Shown: positions 1-12,394, counted from the stretch's first letter. The stretch: 64,000 bases of DNA from Calliopum simillimum (GCA_951812925.1 OX638372.1:9052001-9116000), one strand, 5' to 3'. The notes: generated from the sequence alone by a model not told the origin. Program-made: numbers and translations.

Positions 1-73
1 TCGATATACATATATCTGACCGATATACTAAATTAATTAAATAAAGTTTTTCTTAGATATAAAAGCTTAACTT

Positions 74-3000
74 TCATTTTAATTGTATAAGCTTTTCCTG
101 CCAAATATCGTAACCTAAGCTACTTTCTTTTATGTCCTTAGCTTCAATCAGCTTACAAACTAATTCGGAATCTTTATCGAACCCCAAGAGTAGCAACAAA
201 TCCAACACTTTGCAACGGGTGTATACGTTATGAGATCTTAATTGAAAGTTATGGGTTAAATTTAATTGTAATTCCTTAAATAGATTGCTTATCGTAATTG
301 CATCAACAGTATGCAAAGATTCATGCTTTATTTTAAGTGTGCCCTCAATCATTACGTAAATTAAACCCTGGAAAAAGTTTTCATTCTTTACTTGAAAAAG
401 TAATGCAGATATGTGCAAAAGAGCCTGCGATAAGTCACACCGAAATTCATGAGCTCGAACAAAGCACACGGCTGATAACTTGCGAACTTTTTCGACCGGA
501 TGTGTTAACAGCGACCACATGAGTTCACGAAACCGTGGTAATAATTTGCATTCAACTGCATCACTTTTATGTAAATGTTCTACTTTGGACAAAAATCCGA
601 GAAACAATATAATAGAACGTATGCATGTGCCACTTGTACGTTTTCTTGTTGAACAGTAATTTAAAATGTAATTGCACGTCTTAGGTAATTTCAATGTAAT
701 TTCCATGAAACTAACTTCCGTGGGCTCCCATTCGACGGGTTGTTCAAATTCGGTAGCCTGCTTTTGACCGACTATCTTAGGCACTAAGGCGCCAAATAGC
801 TGCAAAGCAGCATTACAAATTATCCATTCAGGATTATCGATTTTCTCCATAGCAGCCATCATAATTTCATCATAATATTTGGTCATGGGTTCACGTAATT
901 CAGTATCTTTAACAAGTACACATAGATAGTGTAGTGTCAGCGCTTCTAAGCAATCGTAGTTTTGTGTAGTCGCAGTCTCCCCCGACAGATGTTTACTTTC
1001 ATTTGATCGTACGATGATATTACGCATAGCTTGCTGCAATAGTGGACGCGCACGATGTTCATTTTTAACAACATTTAGGAACATAATGGATAGTCCTGCT
1101 CCACGACGTGTGGTGCTTATTTGCTGGCAGTTTTCAAAGAGTAAATCTAAACAATTATATAGTAACTGATAGGCTTTGGCTGTTGTTTGAAGTTGAGAAG
1201 TAATGGCTTTAGTTAATTTACCTGAAAAAAAAAACGATGATAAATAAAGTAATAAAAAATATTTATGCACATACGAGGGTTGCTATTGCGAAATCGTATT
1301 ACTTAGATGGAAAAATATAGAAAACCGATGGAGGTGCATTAAGCTAAAAACTTTTTCAAGAAAATGGTGAGTCATATGATAAAAAGTATTAGAATTTCTT
1401 TTGTGAAGAATTACATGTTCTACAAATAACATTGGTTTGTATTTACGAAAAAGTAACCGTTTAGGATATATTCTTTATAGTTACTTTTTCGTAAATATAA
1501 ATCAATATCATTTGTAGAACATGAAATTCTGATACTTTTTACAATTTTCATCAAAAAGCTTCCGAAATCAGAAGTAACTGAAACCACACGGATTACGGTA
1601 CAGGTCTGTATGTTGAAAAGTAAGACAAATCCTAAACATAATAATATATTTTGCCAATATTTAAATTTATCTTCCAATCCTCGTACTATTAGTTCTTGTT
1701 TATTAGGTGATTTGATGCATTGATTGAAATTTAAATTAGTTTTTCTAAAAAAATTATGTTAAAGAACTACTATATCCAGAAAATACGTTACCTATAGAAA
1801 CACCAGCTGCCTCAATAGCACCCTTATGACGACATTTCGTTAGCACTGAGACATTTATTTGCACACACTCTTCCAAGATGTTATAATGTTCAACATTATT
1901 TTCAGTGCCGGGTACCAATTCAATAGCAATCGCTGTTGCTAAATCACACGCAGCCTAAATAACAAGAGATCCAAAGTTCAGTAAAAAAGCTCAAACTTAA
2001 AAATAAACTTACTTTCAATGTTAACCAAAATGACAAAAGTAAAAATTTTCGAGTGGTTTCATTACTTTCAGTGTTAAATGCAGAACTTTTGACCAGAATT
2101 TCCAAACTTTCGTCCATATCTTGAAAACTAGCAGCCGATGAAATTGAATATTCCTCAGAATCTTTGAGTACAGCTAAATTTAGCATTTTTAAAACGATGT
2201 TTAAAATATTTCGTAGTAATAATAACACGGATTTAAATTGTGGTTCAAAAAGTTTGGCTTCAGCATTAACGCATGCAAGTATAGTCTCCAAATAGCCAAA
2301 TAAATGACTTTTGGTTTTGCACACCAACAAAGGATCTTTTTCAAAGTCTGCTAATTGCGTATGTAAAGTATCGAGGCAATAATTAAACAGCTGTACAGTT
2401 TCTGTTGATTTTTCACAAGCATTACAACTATTTACAGCTACTCTGGCATACACAGAGCTAAGAGCGCACTCATCAATCTCACATTGCTGCACTATACGTT
2501 TACATAGTTCCAAAGCTTCCACAAAATCAGCATAATGCAGTTGCTGCAACAACGCAACTTGTAGTTCCAACGCATCATCAAAAGCTTGAGGATCGTGAAG
2601 TAAAGCCAAAACCTTTATTTGCAGACCTTGGGCATCGAAAACATGCGCTTCAATAAGAAAACGTCCCAGCTTTTGATTCTGTGCTATGCTACAATTTTTT
2701 GCATTTTTTTCTGGTACTTGGGAATACAGAGATTTTAATAGTATTTCCACTAGTTTGAGCGCGAAAATCTTCGGCTGATATATGCTGCTGGTAATATCCA
2801 CCTCAACAATTTGTTGTAATTCCATAAAAAAAATTTTAATGCTATTTTTTAGCGTGCTTGAATCATTTTTGTCAAGTCGGTTATATGTTTTAGAGATGTA
2901 ATTAATAATGGTGGGCATTTTTCCTAAAATATTATTTCGATATTGCGCATGCTCGACAGATTTATGAGTCCTTATAAAGCAAATAAGAAATTCTAAGCAG

Positions 3001-4244
3001 TCTTCAATAGCAAAATTACTTAAGTTGTCTACTACAAATTTAAATACAAGTAGCTGTGAGTCAGTTTCTAAGCTAAAACAATTTGTGATTAATTCAGTAC
3101 TTATTTTAAAGAAATGCAATTTGGACAATTGAAAAATTTCACGTGAAAACATGCTGAAAATTAAAATCAGTCGGTAACGTTGCGTAGCATCTTCGAGTAT
3201 TTTAGAATTTTCTAAAGCTACTGAAATTTCAAGCTGCTGTTGAAGCAATGTAAATAGTGCATCTCTTTGTGCTATTCGTCCAAACCATTGCGAGTGAAAA
3301 TTTGATATTTCTTTCAGTGAACCATGTGTTAAAATATGTACTGATTGCTCAAGTAACTCTTTAGACTCCTGATTACTAAGTGATTTAACCAAATACTGAC
3401 TAGAGGCAAAAAGACGCTTATAACTCAATGCTAAGCGTAAACCGCTGAAAAATTCACCATACTCCGGCAGCATTAACTGCAGTGCATGTGAGTTTAGTAT
3501 GCAGCTAAGTAGGTAGTATTTATTTTTATTAGTCCACGGCCAATATTCATTAATGAGTGCAAAATATCTTTGTGCACGATCTATATTTTTAGCGCAATGG
3601 TTAAACAGCGTTAGGGTTTCCTCACGTATGCCAAGGATTTGGCTTTGTAGCAGAAAGTATATATGCTGCAATGGTACATCAACATCTAATGTTGGAAATT
3701 TCCGACAGAGTAGATTATAAGTTTTGATAATGGCTAACGAAGCAGTGGAATTCTTATGTATAGCTTGCACCAGCGCTTCCTGACATTTGCATTTAAGCTG
3801 TTCGACATCAAGCTTTTGATAATGTGATGTCAGAAGTATCGCATATAACATTTGAAAATCCTTCTCGTCCTGCAACTGTTGCGTTAGCTCAGCAAAGTTT
3901 TGGTCTGGTATTTGAAAGCGTTCCAATATCCAATAGTAATTACGAAATGCGAGATTCAGCACTACCTGGTTAACTGGCCATTCTGCATTATCATCAGTGG
4001 TATTGCGTGTAGTTTCCTTGTTTATTATAGAAGCAATGTAATCAAGCAGTTGTGTTGCCTCATCGTCGTTTTTTAGCTCTAAAATCGCTTGCTGAATAGG
4101 GTGGAAACGCAATGCTATAGTTTTCAAGGTGTGTGTCCTGTCTCTCAATATTATACTCACCTGTAATGATTGCACATTATCTCCATTTTTTATTATGTCG
4201 ATGCTTGCTGGTATATTCCTTATTTTAAGCACTGCAGATGACAT
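74..4244 (-). CDS. THADA: THADA-like protein, regulator of tRNA 2'-O-methylation
   Basis: Three coding exons: 4244-2013, 1954-1792 and 1221-74. The introns are 58 nt and 570 nt, phases 0 and 1, with GT-AG ends, and joining them gives 1180 residues ending in TGA. THADA proteins are large helical-repeat scaffolds that partner a Trm7/FTSJ1-type enzyme in 2'-O-methylation of the tRNA anticodon loop; fly THADA is also linked to energy storage and heat production. The family call rests on the DUF2428-like block across exons 2 and 3: VLTKCRHKGAIEAA at the end of exon 2, then TTRRGAGLSIMFL and WIICNAALQLFGALVPKI in exon 3. The N-terminal 744 residues are leucine-rich and helical with no other domain I recognise. 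The start is the first ATG of the long frame. The protein is much shorter than vertebrate THADA (about 1950 residues), so N- or C-terminal exons may be missing from this model. The gene is divergent from Rabenosyn-5, about 0.9 kb away. Confidence 0.85.
1381..1540. repeat. Long hairpin in THADA intron 2
   Basis: Inverted repeat with a left arm at 1381-1457, a 22-nt loop at 1458-1479 and a right arm at 1480-1540. The right arm pairs over its whole 60 nt with the left arm at nearly 90 percent; the left arm carries one extra 16-nt segment (1399-1414). The innermost 19 nt (GTATTTACGAAAAAGTAAC and its near-complement) are almost perfect. It is either a small foldback transposon or a hairpin RNA source. 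As part of the THADA intron it would be transcribed. Confidence 0.85.
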
Positions 4245-5154
4245 TTTAATCTAATCTTTTATTTAAGAACTTTAATAAAACATCTAAAACTTTCTTGTAA
4301 CATAAAACCAGATCGACAACGAACCAACGGAAATGTCAAAACATACACTAAGCAACATAAAATAATCTGATGCATTCGCCATCCGGCCACTTAGTGTTGC
4401 CGTATTGATACGTGACAGTACAAAAATGGGCCAGAATTTGTCAAAACTTCCCAAATCTGTCAAACTTCCCAAATCAATGAAACCAAAAAGTCCCAGCGAG
4501 AAATTGATTTTTGGTGACTAAAAACAAGTCACATATGTCAGCGAGAAAATTTATTATGGTGACTAAAAACAAGCGAGAAAATTGGTCATTCATCAATAAA
4601 TAACAAAAAATATTAACACAAGCCGCCCAACGACTTTTCAATTAATTTTGCTTTTTTAAAGCTGTTTTATTGATTTTTTTATCGAGTAATTCTAATTTTT
4701 ATTACAAATAAAAATCTAAACTAAAACAAATATTTTTTCCGATAACAAGTAAAAAGACGGCGTTTTAGCATCTTCGAAGTCATTATTTGACATTTCATTA
4801 TATCTGTTTGTTCGAAAACAATATGCCACCTGATTTTATTTCTTAAATTATAATAGACATCCAAAAAAAACTTTCTTGAGAAGAAACCCCATAATATGAT
4901 ACTTCCTTTAAAAGTTATGGCCGATTTAAGATGACATCTTAAAATCCCATAAAACGGGTAAACAAAGCCTATTATATTTGCCATAGTCTCTAAACTCTAT
5001 ATATAGTTTATTTTGGGCTTCTAATATGGCAACGCTTATCGTACTGTCATTGGAAGCCACAAGCCACCCCTTTTGAAAGTTAAATTGCAAAAATAGTTTA
5101 CGTACATATAATTTATTAAAAATCAAATGAATTGATAATTGAATTCCTAGCATA
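4245..5154. other. Divergent intergenic region THADA / Rabenosyn-5
   Basis: About 0.9 kb separates the two divergent start codons, so both promoters should lie here. About 580 bp of it (4383-4962) is repeat A, described separately. No TATA box or initiator stands out clearly. The frames inside repeat A look non-coding. Confidence 0.6.
4383..4962. repeat. Dispersed repeat A, copy 1 (uninterrupted)
   Basis: Nearly identical to 14848-15398 continued at 16419-16450. It starts near CCGGCCAC, contains short internal direct repeats (GCGAGAAA followed by TGGTGACTAAAAACAAG, about 2 units) and is cut off after AAACGGGTAAA at 4962. This copy keeps the empty target site (TGACA at 4932-4936) of the element inserted in copy 2. 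No protein is recognisable. Confidence 0.9.
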
Positions 5155-7016
5155 ATGTCAAATCCATTTGGTGAGACAGACGATCAAGCTTCTGGTGAAA
5201 TACTTGAAGGATTTCTCTGTCCTATATGTCGCGAAGACTTAAAGTCCTTGGAATTCCTACTACAACACTTTGAACGTTTTCACACCGAGGATCAGGATGC
5301 ATTAAAAAGTATATTTAAGGATATATTTTCAAAAGCCACAAAAAAGATAAAATCGAATTTTGACAACTCGTTTGATTTGTCACGGGGATTGGAAAAAAAT
5401 GCGAGCATCAGTGGAACAGGCAACGCAATTGTTGGCTCCACTGTTAGTAACTGTAGAACCCGAATGAATGTTTATAATTTTATGGAGCGTCAAGAAGTAG
5501 GTGTAGAACGATCACACTTTGAATATTTCCAATCAGTGAGGTATGCATAGATACAAAAAACAAAGACATGATAAGATAATTTTAAAATTTTATGTGTCAT
5601 AGAAATCCACGACTGGAGCGCTATGCAAGTGAAACTAACAAACTGATAATACGTTTACACAAATTGTTAAAAGACATGCCAATAGATCCAGTGCTTAGAA
5701 AACAACATGAACAAAATGTAAGTCATAGTCCTGTTACGAAATTGCGCATTTTTTCTCGAGATATTCTATTTCAACCGCAATATTCTATATTGAGCTAGAT
5801 AAGATATTCGTATGATTGAAGCATTATTATTTTTACAATTCCTTTCAGACCGTTACATGGCTAGATGGATCATCTGTGAAATTATGCCCCAATTGTGCGA
5901 AAAGTTTTCATATTGCACGAAGGCAACACCATTGTCGTCTATGCGGCAGTATAATGTGTAATGACTGCTCAAAATTTCTGCCATTAAATGTTGCATGTAA
6001 GCTTAAACATTTTATTAAAAAAGAAATTATAATCGCAATTAAAAACTTATTCCAATTTCTTATGCTTATTTGTTCAAGTGGAATTGGCTAGTCTCACTAT
6101 GTCCCGTACTGAACCGATACAACAGCTACCAACGAATAATTCAAACCCTCAACAGAATGGAATTCGTTCATGTGACCACTGCCTATGGCTGCTGGATACG
6201 CGAAAAGAAATGCACGAAAGCCGTACATGCCGTCCACCCGTTACGCAAATCTACGCAGAAATGCAAGAATTGCGCAAAGATGTTCAACCAGATATAGAAA
6301 TGTATATGAAAATCATAGCCAGTCTTTACGATGGTGAATCAATATTTACCATAAATGATGCAAGTGCACTGCGCGGCAAAATAGGAAAAATCGCAGAAGT
6401 TATCGATATGAGAAGTAAGCGTATATTAGCTTTGCCTAGTGAACCAGGAAGTCGAGAAGAGGCCCTTAAAAAGGCAATCAGATTGTCATGTATACAATTG
6501 ATAAAGGAAAAAATGTTGTCAATTCCACCGCTTCCAATAGAGGATGAGATACGTATAATTCAAGAGCGTAAGCGGATGGAGACAGAGCAACGCATTGAAA
6601 AAGAGCGTCGTCAAGCGCAGGAGGCTTACGATCGTTATGGACTAGCTGGCACATATGAGACAGCTAATAGATTAGGCAGTGGTGCTTCCTATACACTGGG
6701 AGTAAGTACGACTAATGCATCTGTTTTCATATACATTTTTAATGTTTTATGTTTGTCATAGTCTGATTTGCGTTCCTTGGATAATTGGTCAGCACACCAA
6801 ACAAGCGCTATCAATAAAACAAAACATGATGATCCATTAGTAGAGCAAATAAATATTATAAAAGGTTATATTAAACAAGCCAGACAAGATATGAATTTTG
6901 ATGTTGTGGAAACTTTAGAATTAAATTTGCGAGAATTGCAACGTGAATTTTATGAACGACAGAGGTCATCATCAACTAAACTTAAAGATGAATGGGATGA
7001 AGCAGATGTGCAATAA
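5155..7016 (+). CDS. Rbsn-5: Rabenosyn-5, FYVE-domain Rab5 effector
   Basis: Five exons: 5155-5540, 5603-5717, 5849-5996, 6079-6701 and 6762-7016. Phases fit throughout (2, 0, 1, 0) and give 508 residues, close to the Drosophila protein. Rabenosyn-5 binds PI3P on early endosomes and, with Vps45 and Rab5, drives endosome fusion and recycling. A C2H2 finger has ligands C22, C25, H38 and H43. The FYVE domain lies around residues 171-215: WLDG at 171-174, CPNC at 180-183, RRQHHCRLCG at 191-200 and CNDC at 204-207. A charged helical region follows. The last 60 residues hold the Rab-binding helical hairpin (DDPLVEQINIIKGYIKQARQ onward). An NPF tripeptide sits at residues 3-5. Possible poly(A) signals are at 7049 and 7100. 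The introns are small (62-131 nt). The function is inferred from family membership; the domains are plain in the translation. Confidence 0.96.
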
Positions 7017-7387
7017 AGTAAAATTGTAGGTACAACAAGTTAAACTAAAATAAAAATTTAAAATTTTTTATGTTAATGTCAAGAGAAAACAAGTTAGTCA
7101 ATAAATGTTAATGGCTTAAAATTGAAGTACAAAAAATATCCTTTTATATTTTAAAATGATTTCGCAATAAAAGTGTTTTTTTTAGAAGATTTCGAATTTT
7201 AGCAGGAGTAATGAAAACATCTAAAATATCAGCAAAACTCCAGGAGTATTGAAAACTATCTAAAATATCAGTAAAAGACTTTTGTTAATGTCTGAATTTT
7301 TCAAAACATTGGAGGATAATTAATTCGGAAATCAAGGTTGTGGAAAATTGTTTTTAAGATCACGGAATGTAGTTTTGCCTTATGGTA

Positions 7388-8011
7388 GAATTAGCCAAGA
7401 AGTAGCGTTTCATAACATGACTTCTGTCAAAATCTAACAAATGGCAGAAGTGTGTAAGCGATTAGTGAAATCGTAAAGTAGCGGTACGCAACGTTGACAC
7501 CTGTTGAAATTAGATTTTCAAACGTGGCGCTACGTTGTTAGATAAAATAGTTATGGAACGCTCTTTTTTTGTTTTTGCAATTCGGGAGTGGAACAATCTT
7601 CCACACGAATTGCAGACTATTAGGTCATCGACACAATTTCGAAAGAAACTTTTTGAACTTTTAAGTATTTTATAATTAAAATAAATTTTTGCTTTGATTA
7701 TTTTTTTCTTTTTGCCAATTTTTACTTTTTCATTACATTTACCTCATTGTTTTAGTTAAGTTATAATTTATTATTATTTTATATGTTACAAATTCACTGT
7801 CAAATAATGTTATGCTAATTTATAAGATATGAAATCTTGTAGCATATGGTAAATTTTATTCAAATAAATGAAATGAAATACTGGAATTTTTCAAGTAATT
7901 TTTAAGTTGTAAGGTGACATTTCGAACGTTGCCTACCGTTTTCACTAATCGATGCTACGTTGACAAGCAACCGTGACGTTACGTTACGAAACGCTACTTC
8001 TTGGCTAATTC
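7388..8011. mobile_element. Inverted-repeat transposon with nested retroelement tail
   Basis: The ends are a perfect 24-bp inverted repeat, GAATTAGCCAAGAAGTAGCG plus four more bases, at 7388-7411 and 7988-8011. Weaker pairing extends inward for about 80 bp (GCGATTAGTGAAA is shared). The total is 624 bp with no transposase. The centre holds a separate retroelement fragment (7568-7885). I could not define a target-site duplication, so the superfamily is unknown. Confidence 0.8.
7568..7885 (+). mobile_element. 3' end of a non-LTR retrotransposon
   Basis: The frame 7568-7675 encodes 35 residues before a stop, including AIREWNNLPHELQTIRSS and FRKKLFELL. This is the typical C-terminal tail of many non-LTR (jockey/CR1/RTE-like) reverse transcriptase proteins. 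About 200 bp of AT-rich 3' untranslated sequence follows and ends in an AAATG-type simple tail (AAATAAATGAAATGAAATA). It is a severely 5'-truncated copy, inserted inside the inverted-repeat element around it. Confidence 0.7.
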
Positions 8012-8697
8012 CATCATTAATTCTTTAAGTTGCAGTTGAACGTCGAATATCCGAGCCATCATCAACTGATGCCATTTGTCAAATGGATGCTTTGGTTAAT
8101 TTTGAAACTTTGCAAGCCGCCATTTACCCCTATTGTCCGTGATACACAAAATGTTATTTTCTGCAATCTGTCCATATTAAAATTCGGGGACTCCAAACAA
8201 CATCAACAAACCCATTCGGGGAATTTTTCTCAGACTGCAACAGAGAATGAACGGCTGTCTGAGAAAAGTTTCTCTGGAATATTTATTCACGATAACTCCA
8301 ATTAACACCATCCAACCATTAATTTTATAGATTAATAACGCTTTATTACAAAAACACCTTTTTTACTTTATTCATTATGTTCAAAAATGTAATGTAGACA
8401 ATAAATATTACAATAAGTAATAAAAAAAATATTTGTGCTTAATATCTTTGTGCATTTAAAATAAGTATTTGCAAAGTTCCCATTGTATTCGTTTTTTTTT
8501 TTTTTTTTTCTTAAAATTTTTTTTTATTTTTTAATGCTTAACTAAGAACCAGTTTGAGAATTACTCAGTTAAATAGTTAATTTTGGTCAAACTGGCAGTT
8601 GCAGTTTCCAATTAGGTTTAAATTAACATTGTGAAACAGGCCCTAAGGAATAAATACAAATTTGTACAACAAAGTTGTTTTTTGTGCGACAGGCATA
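8012..8697. other. Intergenic, 3' side of Rabenosyn-5 and ACBP
   Basis: No convincing gene. The frames at 8030-8305 are short and show no family I know. A small hairpin is seen at 8223-8267 (TTTTTCTCAGAC with GTCTGAGAAAA). Another weak foldback pairs CCAGTTTGA near 8550 with TCAAACTGG near 8590. TTTATT at 8342 and 8377 could serve as the poly(A) signal of the minus-strand ACBP gene. Confidence 0.5.
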
Positions 8698-9802
8698 TTA
8701 GGCCTTTAATCCATGTGCCTGCACCAAGGCCTTCGACTTTTCTACATAAGCATTCATAGCATCATCTTTTGAAGTGCCTTTACGTTCATTCCATGCTGCC
8801 CATTTTGCTTTACCTTTAAAGTCCATAAAACCAGGTTTGTCTGAAACGAATTTTTATAACATTAGTTAAATTTTTTCAAGTTTTTAACTGAAGTTTAAAC
8901 AAAAAAAAAAACTTGTTACTGCCGACTTAGATCGAAACTTTATATTGGAATGGATACATATAAATAACTTTATAATGTTTCTTAAACGACTAATCAAAGA
9001 TTTTGAAACAAATTTTTAAAAATTTTATGATCCAAGTTTGAAAAAGTTCAAAGTCAATCAGAAAAAAAGGGATTTTTCCAAGAGCAAATCGCAGTTTTGT
9101 AGAAAAGGTCTTAGTTCCATCTAATTGTTTTTGTTAGATATTTTTAGAGTTTGATACAATAAGACGTATTCCGTAAAATTTTAAGGGGATTAGAATCTTT
9201 GGTCAACTCACTATAACACTGGAGGTATTAAAAAAACGAGGTTACTGTTAACAGCCACAAAAACGTTTTTTTTCATTGCTGAAAATTTGATTAACATTGC
9301 AATACGCCCTTTTGAAAAATCATTCCTCAATTATATTTTTTTTTTTGGAGAACTTTTTTTATCTGTAACTCATAATTGATTCGTCCAGTATCATATGTAG
9401 ACCTCGTGATATCAAATGAATTTTGGAAAATGGTAAAAACTCGTAGATTTCAAAGTAGACATGACATTTTAATCGGACTGGTTTTAAAAATATAATAAAT
9501 ACATACCTGTATTGCAATCACCGACTGTGGCCTGTTTAAACAAACTGTAAAGATCCAACAAATCGTTATCAGATGGTGTTGAGTTCAAGTTTTTTACGTC
9601 TTCGGCAGCCTTATCAAATTCCTAATCAATAAATTAAGTGATAAGTTACATTAACAAACCGAGTATAATTACTATATAATTAATGATTAATGGGTTCAAA
9701 GTTCATGCCAATTGCTAGGGAAAAAACATTGTTTTTCCGTTATTTAAAGCATATGAAAAACAAAATGAATTTTTAAGATTTATTTACCTCTTGAGACACC
9801 AT
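8698..9802 (-). CDS. Acyl-CoA-binding protein (diazepam-binding inhibitor family)
   Basis: Three coding exons: 9802-9788, 9621-9507 and 8840-8698. They join in phases 0 and 1 to give 90 residues ending HGLKA. ACBP binds long- and medium-chain acyl-CoA esters in the cytosol and buffers or delivers them for lipid metabolism. The family is clear from [12 protein letters not shown] (the ACBP signature), then [20 protein letters not shown] and the final helix. Its length matches the 86-90 residues usual for single-domain ACBPs. The first coding exon holds only MVSQE, followed by a GTAAAT donor. Flies carry several ACBP paralogues and I cannot assign this one to a named copy. No secretion signal is present. 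Confidence 0.95.
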
Positions 9803-11866
9803 TTTAGTTGAAGTGATTTATAGTATGTACTAGTCTGAAATAGATATATAGTTGTAAAATTAGATGATTATATTTGATATGCTAAGTACTAATAAAGCAA
9901 TAACAAAAAAAAATAACGAAAAAATATTCCTTTACATACTTCCTTTTTTAACCTCGTCAGTTATTAATTATTTAAATCCAATCTATTTTAGAACTTACTT
10001 ACTTGACTGCTATGTAAAAATTGCCGGGTGTCTCGGGTGTTGGCTAATTCGTAATTATTTATGGTCTGGCGATTAGTGTTGCCAGAAACCATGTTAAAAA
10101 AATGCCCTGCTTATTCCATTTTAAATATCAAAATCCAGCAACAATAGCACTTCAAATATTGTCACCTGAGTTTTCTTTTTCTCCATACACCAGAAGTTTT
10201 ATTCCGAAAAAATTGAAAGAGAAAGTTTGAACTTTACAATAAACCTGGACAAAACATACCTACCTTCGAAACTGAAAACGATAGATGTACTGTAACAAAA
10301 GCATTACTAATATCGTATTCAGCAAAATAGAACTCAGGCAACGTAAAGTAGCACACAATCAAATAAAACGGCAATCGTATTTTATTTGCTCCCAACAAAC
10401 ATGGATCAGATGACATTGGTGGCTTGAGATTATTGTTTAATGTGTTTATGTATCTCACAAAAATGGCCATATTCATAAACGAAAAAATAAATAAAAATAA
10501 AAACTATTGGAACGATGGTTAGCCTTATGCGTTTCGGGTCCTACCATCGGGTCATCATCAGACACATTTGCCGACATTCAGAAGAACTTACAAGCATACT
10601 ATATATCACAGCAAAGAGAAAAATATTCATTTGTGTTGCATTCTTATTGTGATACGAATGACAATAAAACAGTTGGAATACAACTACGGGTGATTAATTC
10701 CTCCTTCCAATCCTTCGATAAACATAGTTTTCAATAATCCTGAGAGCGAGACTACGATGAAGACATCAACATTTAAAGCGGCACGGGAACAGGTGTGGGT
10801 ATAGTTTTAACAAAATCCCCTCTATTAGTTTTATATATTCTTCGACTTCAACGCGATCTCTTGCACCATAACCTTAAATTTCATTTAAAATCACTTTTAC
10901 ATAATATTAATTAGGGTATTCCTTAAAACGTGTAAGTGCCTCGAAACCCAAGGTTTTCAATTCAACTTAATTACAGCTACCAATTGAAAACAAATTAAAT
11001 TATGTGGTTACACGAAAATTCCAAAATGTTGGATAAATTCCAGGCTGTGGCAGCACTACTTGTGTTTATACTTGTGGATGTTATGTGGAACATGGATTGA
11101 ATTTTTGATTCATAATCAGGTGATTTCGCAACAGGGATGTTATAAAACTGAGTCATTTAAATAGTTGGATGATGTGTTTATCTTTTAATATGGAAAAACT
11201 TAAATTTCCTGTTACGCATTCTAAAACATCATTATGATGAAATGCAAAACCAACAAGTAAGGGTGCTATCTTTGGTTTGTCCAAAAATTAAATACCTTCC
11301 ATTGCAGAATCATGAAAATTTTGCTTGTATGGGGGGTGCCACTTCCTCTTTTCCAAAATCATCCAGTATTTACACAAACCTTGCACCAATCATTCTAAGT
11401 ATTTATGATTCATTTAGCTGCAATATATCAAATAACGCCCTCAGTGTAGCAGTTGTAAGATTTTTTTTTGGAATAGGATTTAGCTTATTTTGATTTGGAA
11501 AAAGTTAATTTCAATTCGGAAAAAGTTTCAATTGAATTGAAAAAAGATCAATTTCTTATAAAAAACGTTTAGCTTGGAGTGGAAATCCTATATTAGAGGT
11601 GCCACGCCCTTTTATCTGAACTCACCAAGGTTTTGTTTATAACTTGCTATACAAGTTTCTGATATTTGTCTGTATTTTGATTGTATAATCATAAATAATT
11701 CTAGTAAAAAAACAACACCCTGTACGAAACAAAACTAAAAAATATAACCAAAAGGAACTACTGGAAATGGCGAAAAGATTTGTGCATAACGGAAAATAAA
11801 TTCCACGTAGTTGTTGCCAGAACCATTAAGAAAGTTCACTGAGAGGACATTCCACATAGCAGCCGC
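9803..11866. other. Intergenic upstream of ACBP
   Basis: AT-rich. The ACBP promoter should lie just above 9802. Frames at 10234-10476 (minus) and 10507-10737 (plus) have no recognisable domain and no splice context, so I do not call them genes. At 10913-10935 there is one copy of a dispersed motif (reverse of TTACACGTTTTAAGGAATACC) also found near 21536 and 33083. The segment 11240-11650 carries GTGCCACGCCC-type phrases like those of the element at 62788-63595, so it is probably old repeat. Confidence 0.4.
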
Positions 11867-12394
11867 CAGTGGCGTATCATCACCTTGCAGGGCCCAAGTG
11901 ACCTTACTCAAAAAATGTCAATATATTTAACCGAAAATAAGTAGTTTATAGTATACAATAATCGAAATTGGTCCAGTTCTATTTTTTCAAGGTTTCTTAT
12001 ACAACTTTCGCGACAAGCTCGGAGAGACAATTGCTTCTGAAATTTGTTACCTATGTCTCGCCATAGTTTGAACTTTTCTTATTAATGTAATTTTCGAGAA
12101 AATGTGACGAATATCTTTATTTCTATTGTACATCGTCGGCCCAGTTCTAATACGACGTAAGTCGCAAAGAAAACTGTTTGGTGTAGCTGATGTATTGTTC
12201 TTTTGATGTATTGCTTTAAACGTTTTACCTCCCTTTTTTTAAACGAACATTTAAAGCTAAAAAAGGGCATATAATGGTTTTGGTCAATCTATCTAAATAC
12301 TCGGTAATTTTTAAATCAACTGATTTTTGCCGAATTGACAAGCTTTGTAGCCCCGGTGATTTCCACCTGGTACACCCCTGCAGGTACGCCACTG
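11867..12394. mobile_element. hAT-like non-autonomous element
   Basis: The ends are CAGTGGCGTATC at 11867 and the complement of CAGTGGCGTACC at 12394. CAGTGGCGTA is a common hAT terminus. The flanking 8-mers GCAGCCGC (11859-11866) and GTTGTCGC (12395-12402) agree at 5 of 8 positions, all differences being pyrimidine changes or one A/T, which fits a decayed 8-bp target duplication. The 528-bp interior has no transposase. Confidence 0.65.

Noticed and set aside
4110..4157. Strong donor-like CAG/GTGAGT within THADA exon 1
   Set aside because: The frame is open through it, and the nearby acceptors give a 46-nt intron that breaks the frame.
8223..8267. Hairpin TTTTTCTCAGAC / GTCTGAGAAAA as a regulatory RNA
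   Set aside because: Only about 10 bp of stem, with no conservation or context to support it.
10507..10737. Open frame containing GTTTCGGGTCCTACCATCGG and GGTCATCATCAG, reminiscent of retroelement flanks such as Penelope
   Set aside because: The resemblance is only to short phrases recalled from memory; no reverse transcriptase or GIY-YIG domain is nearby.
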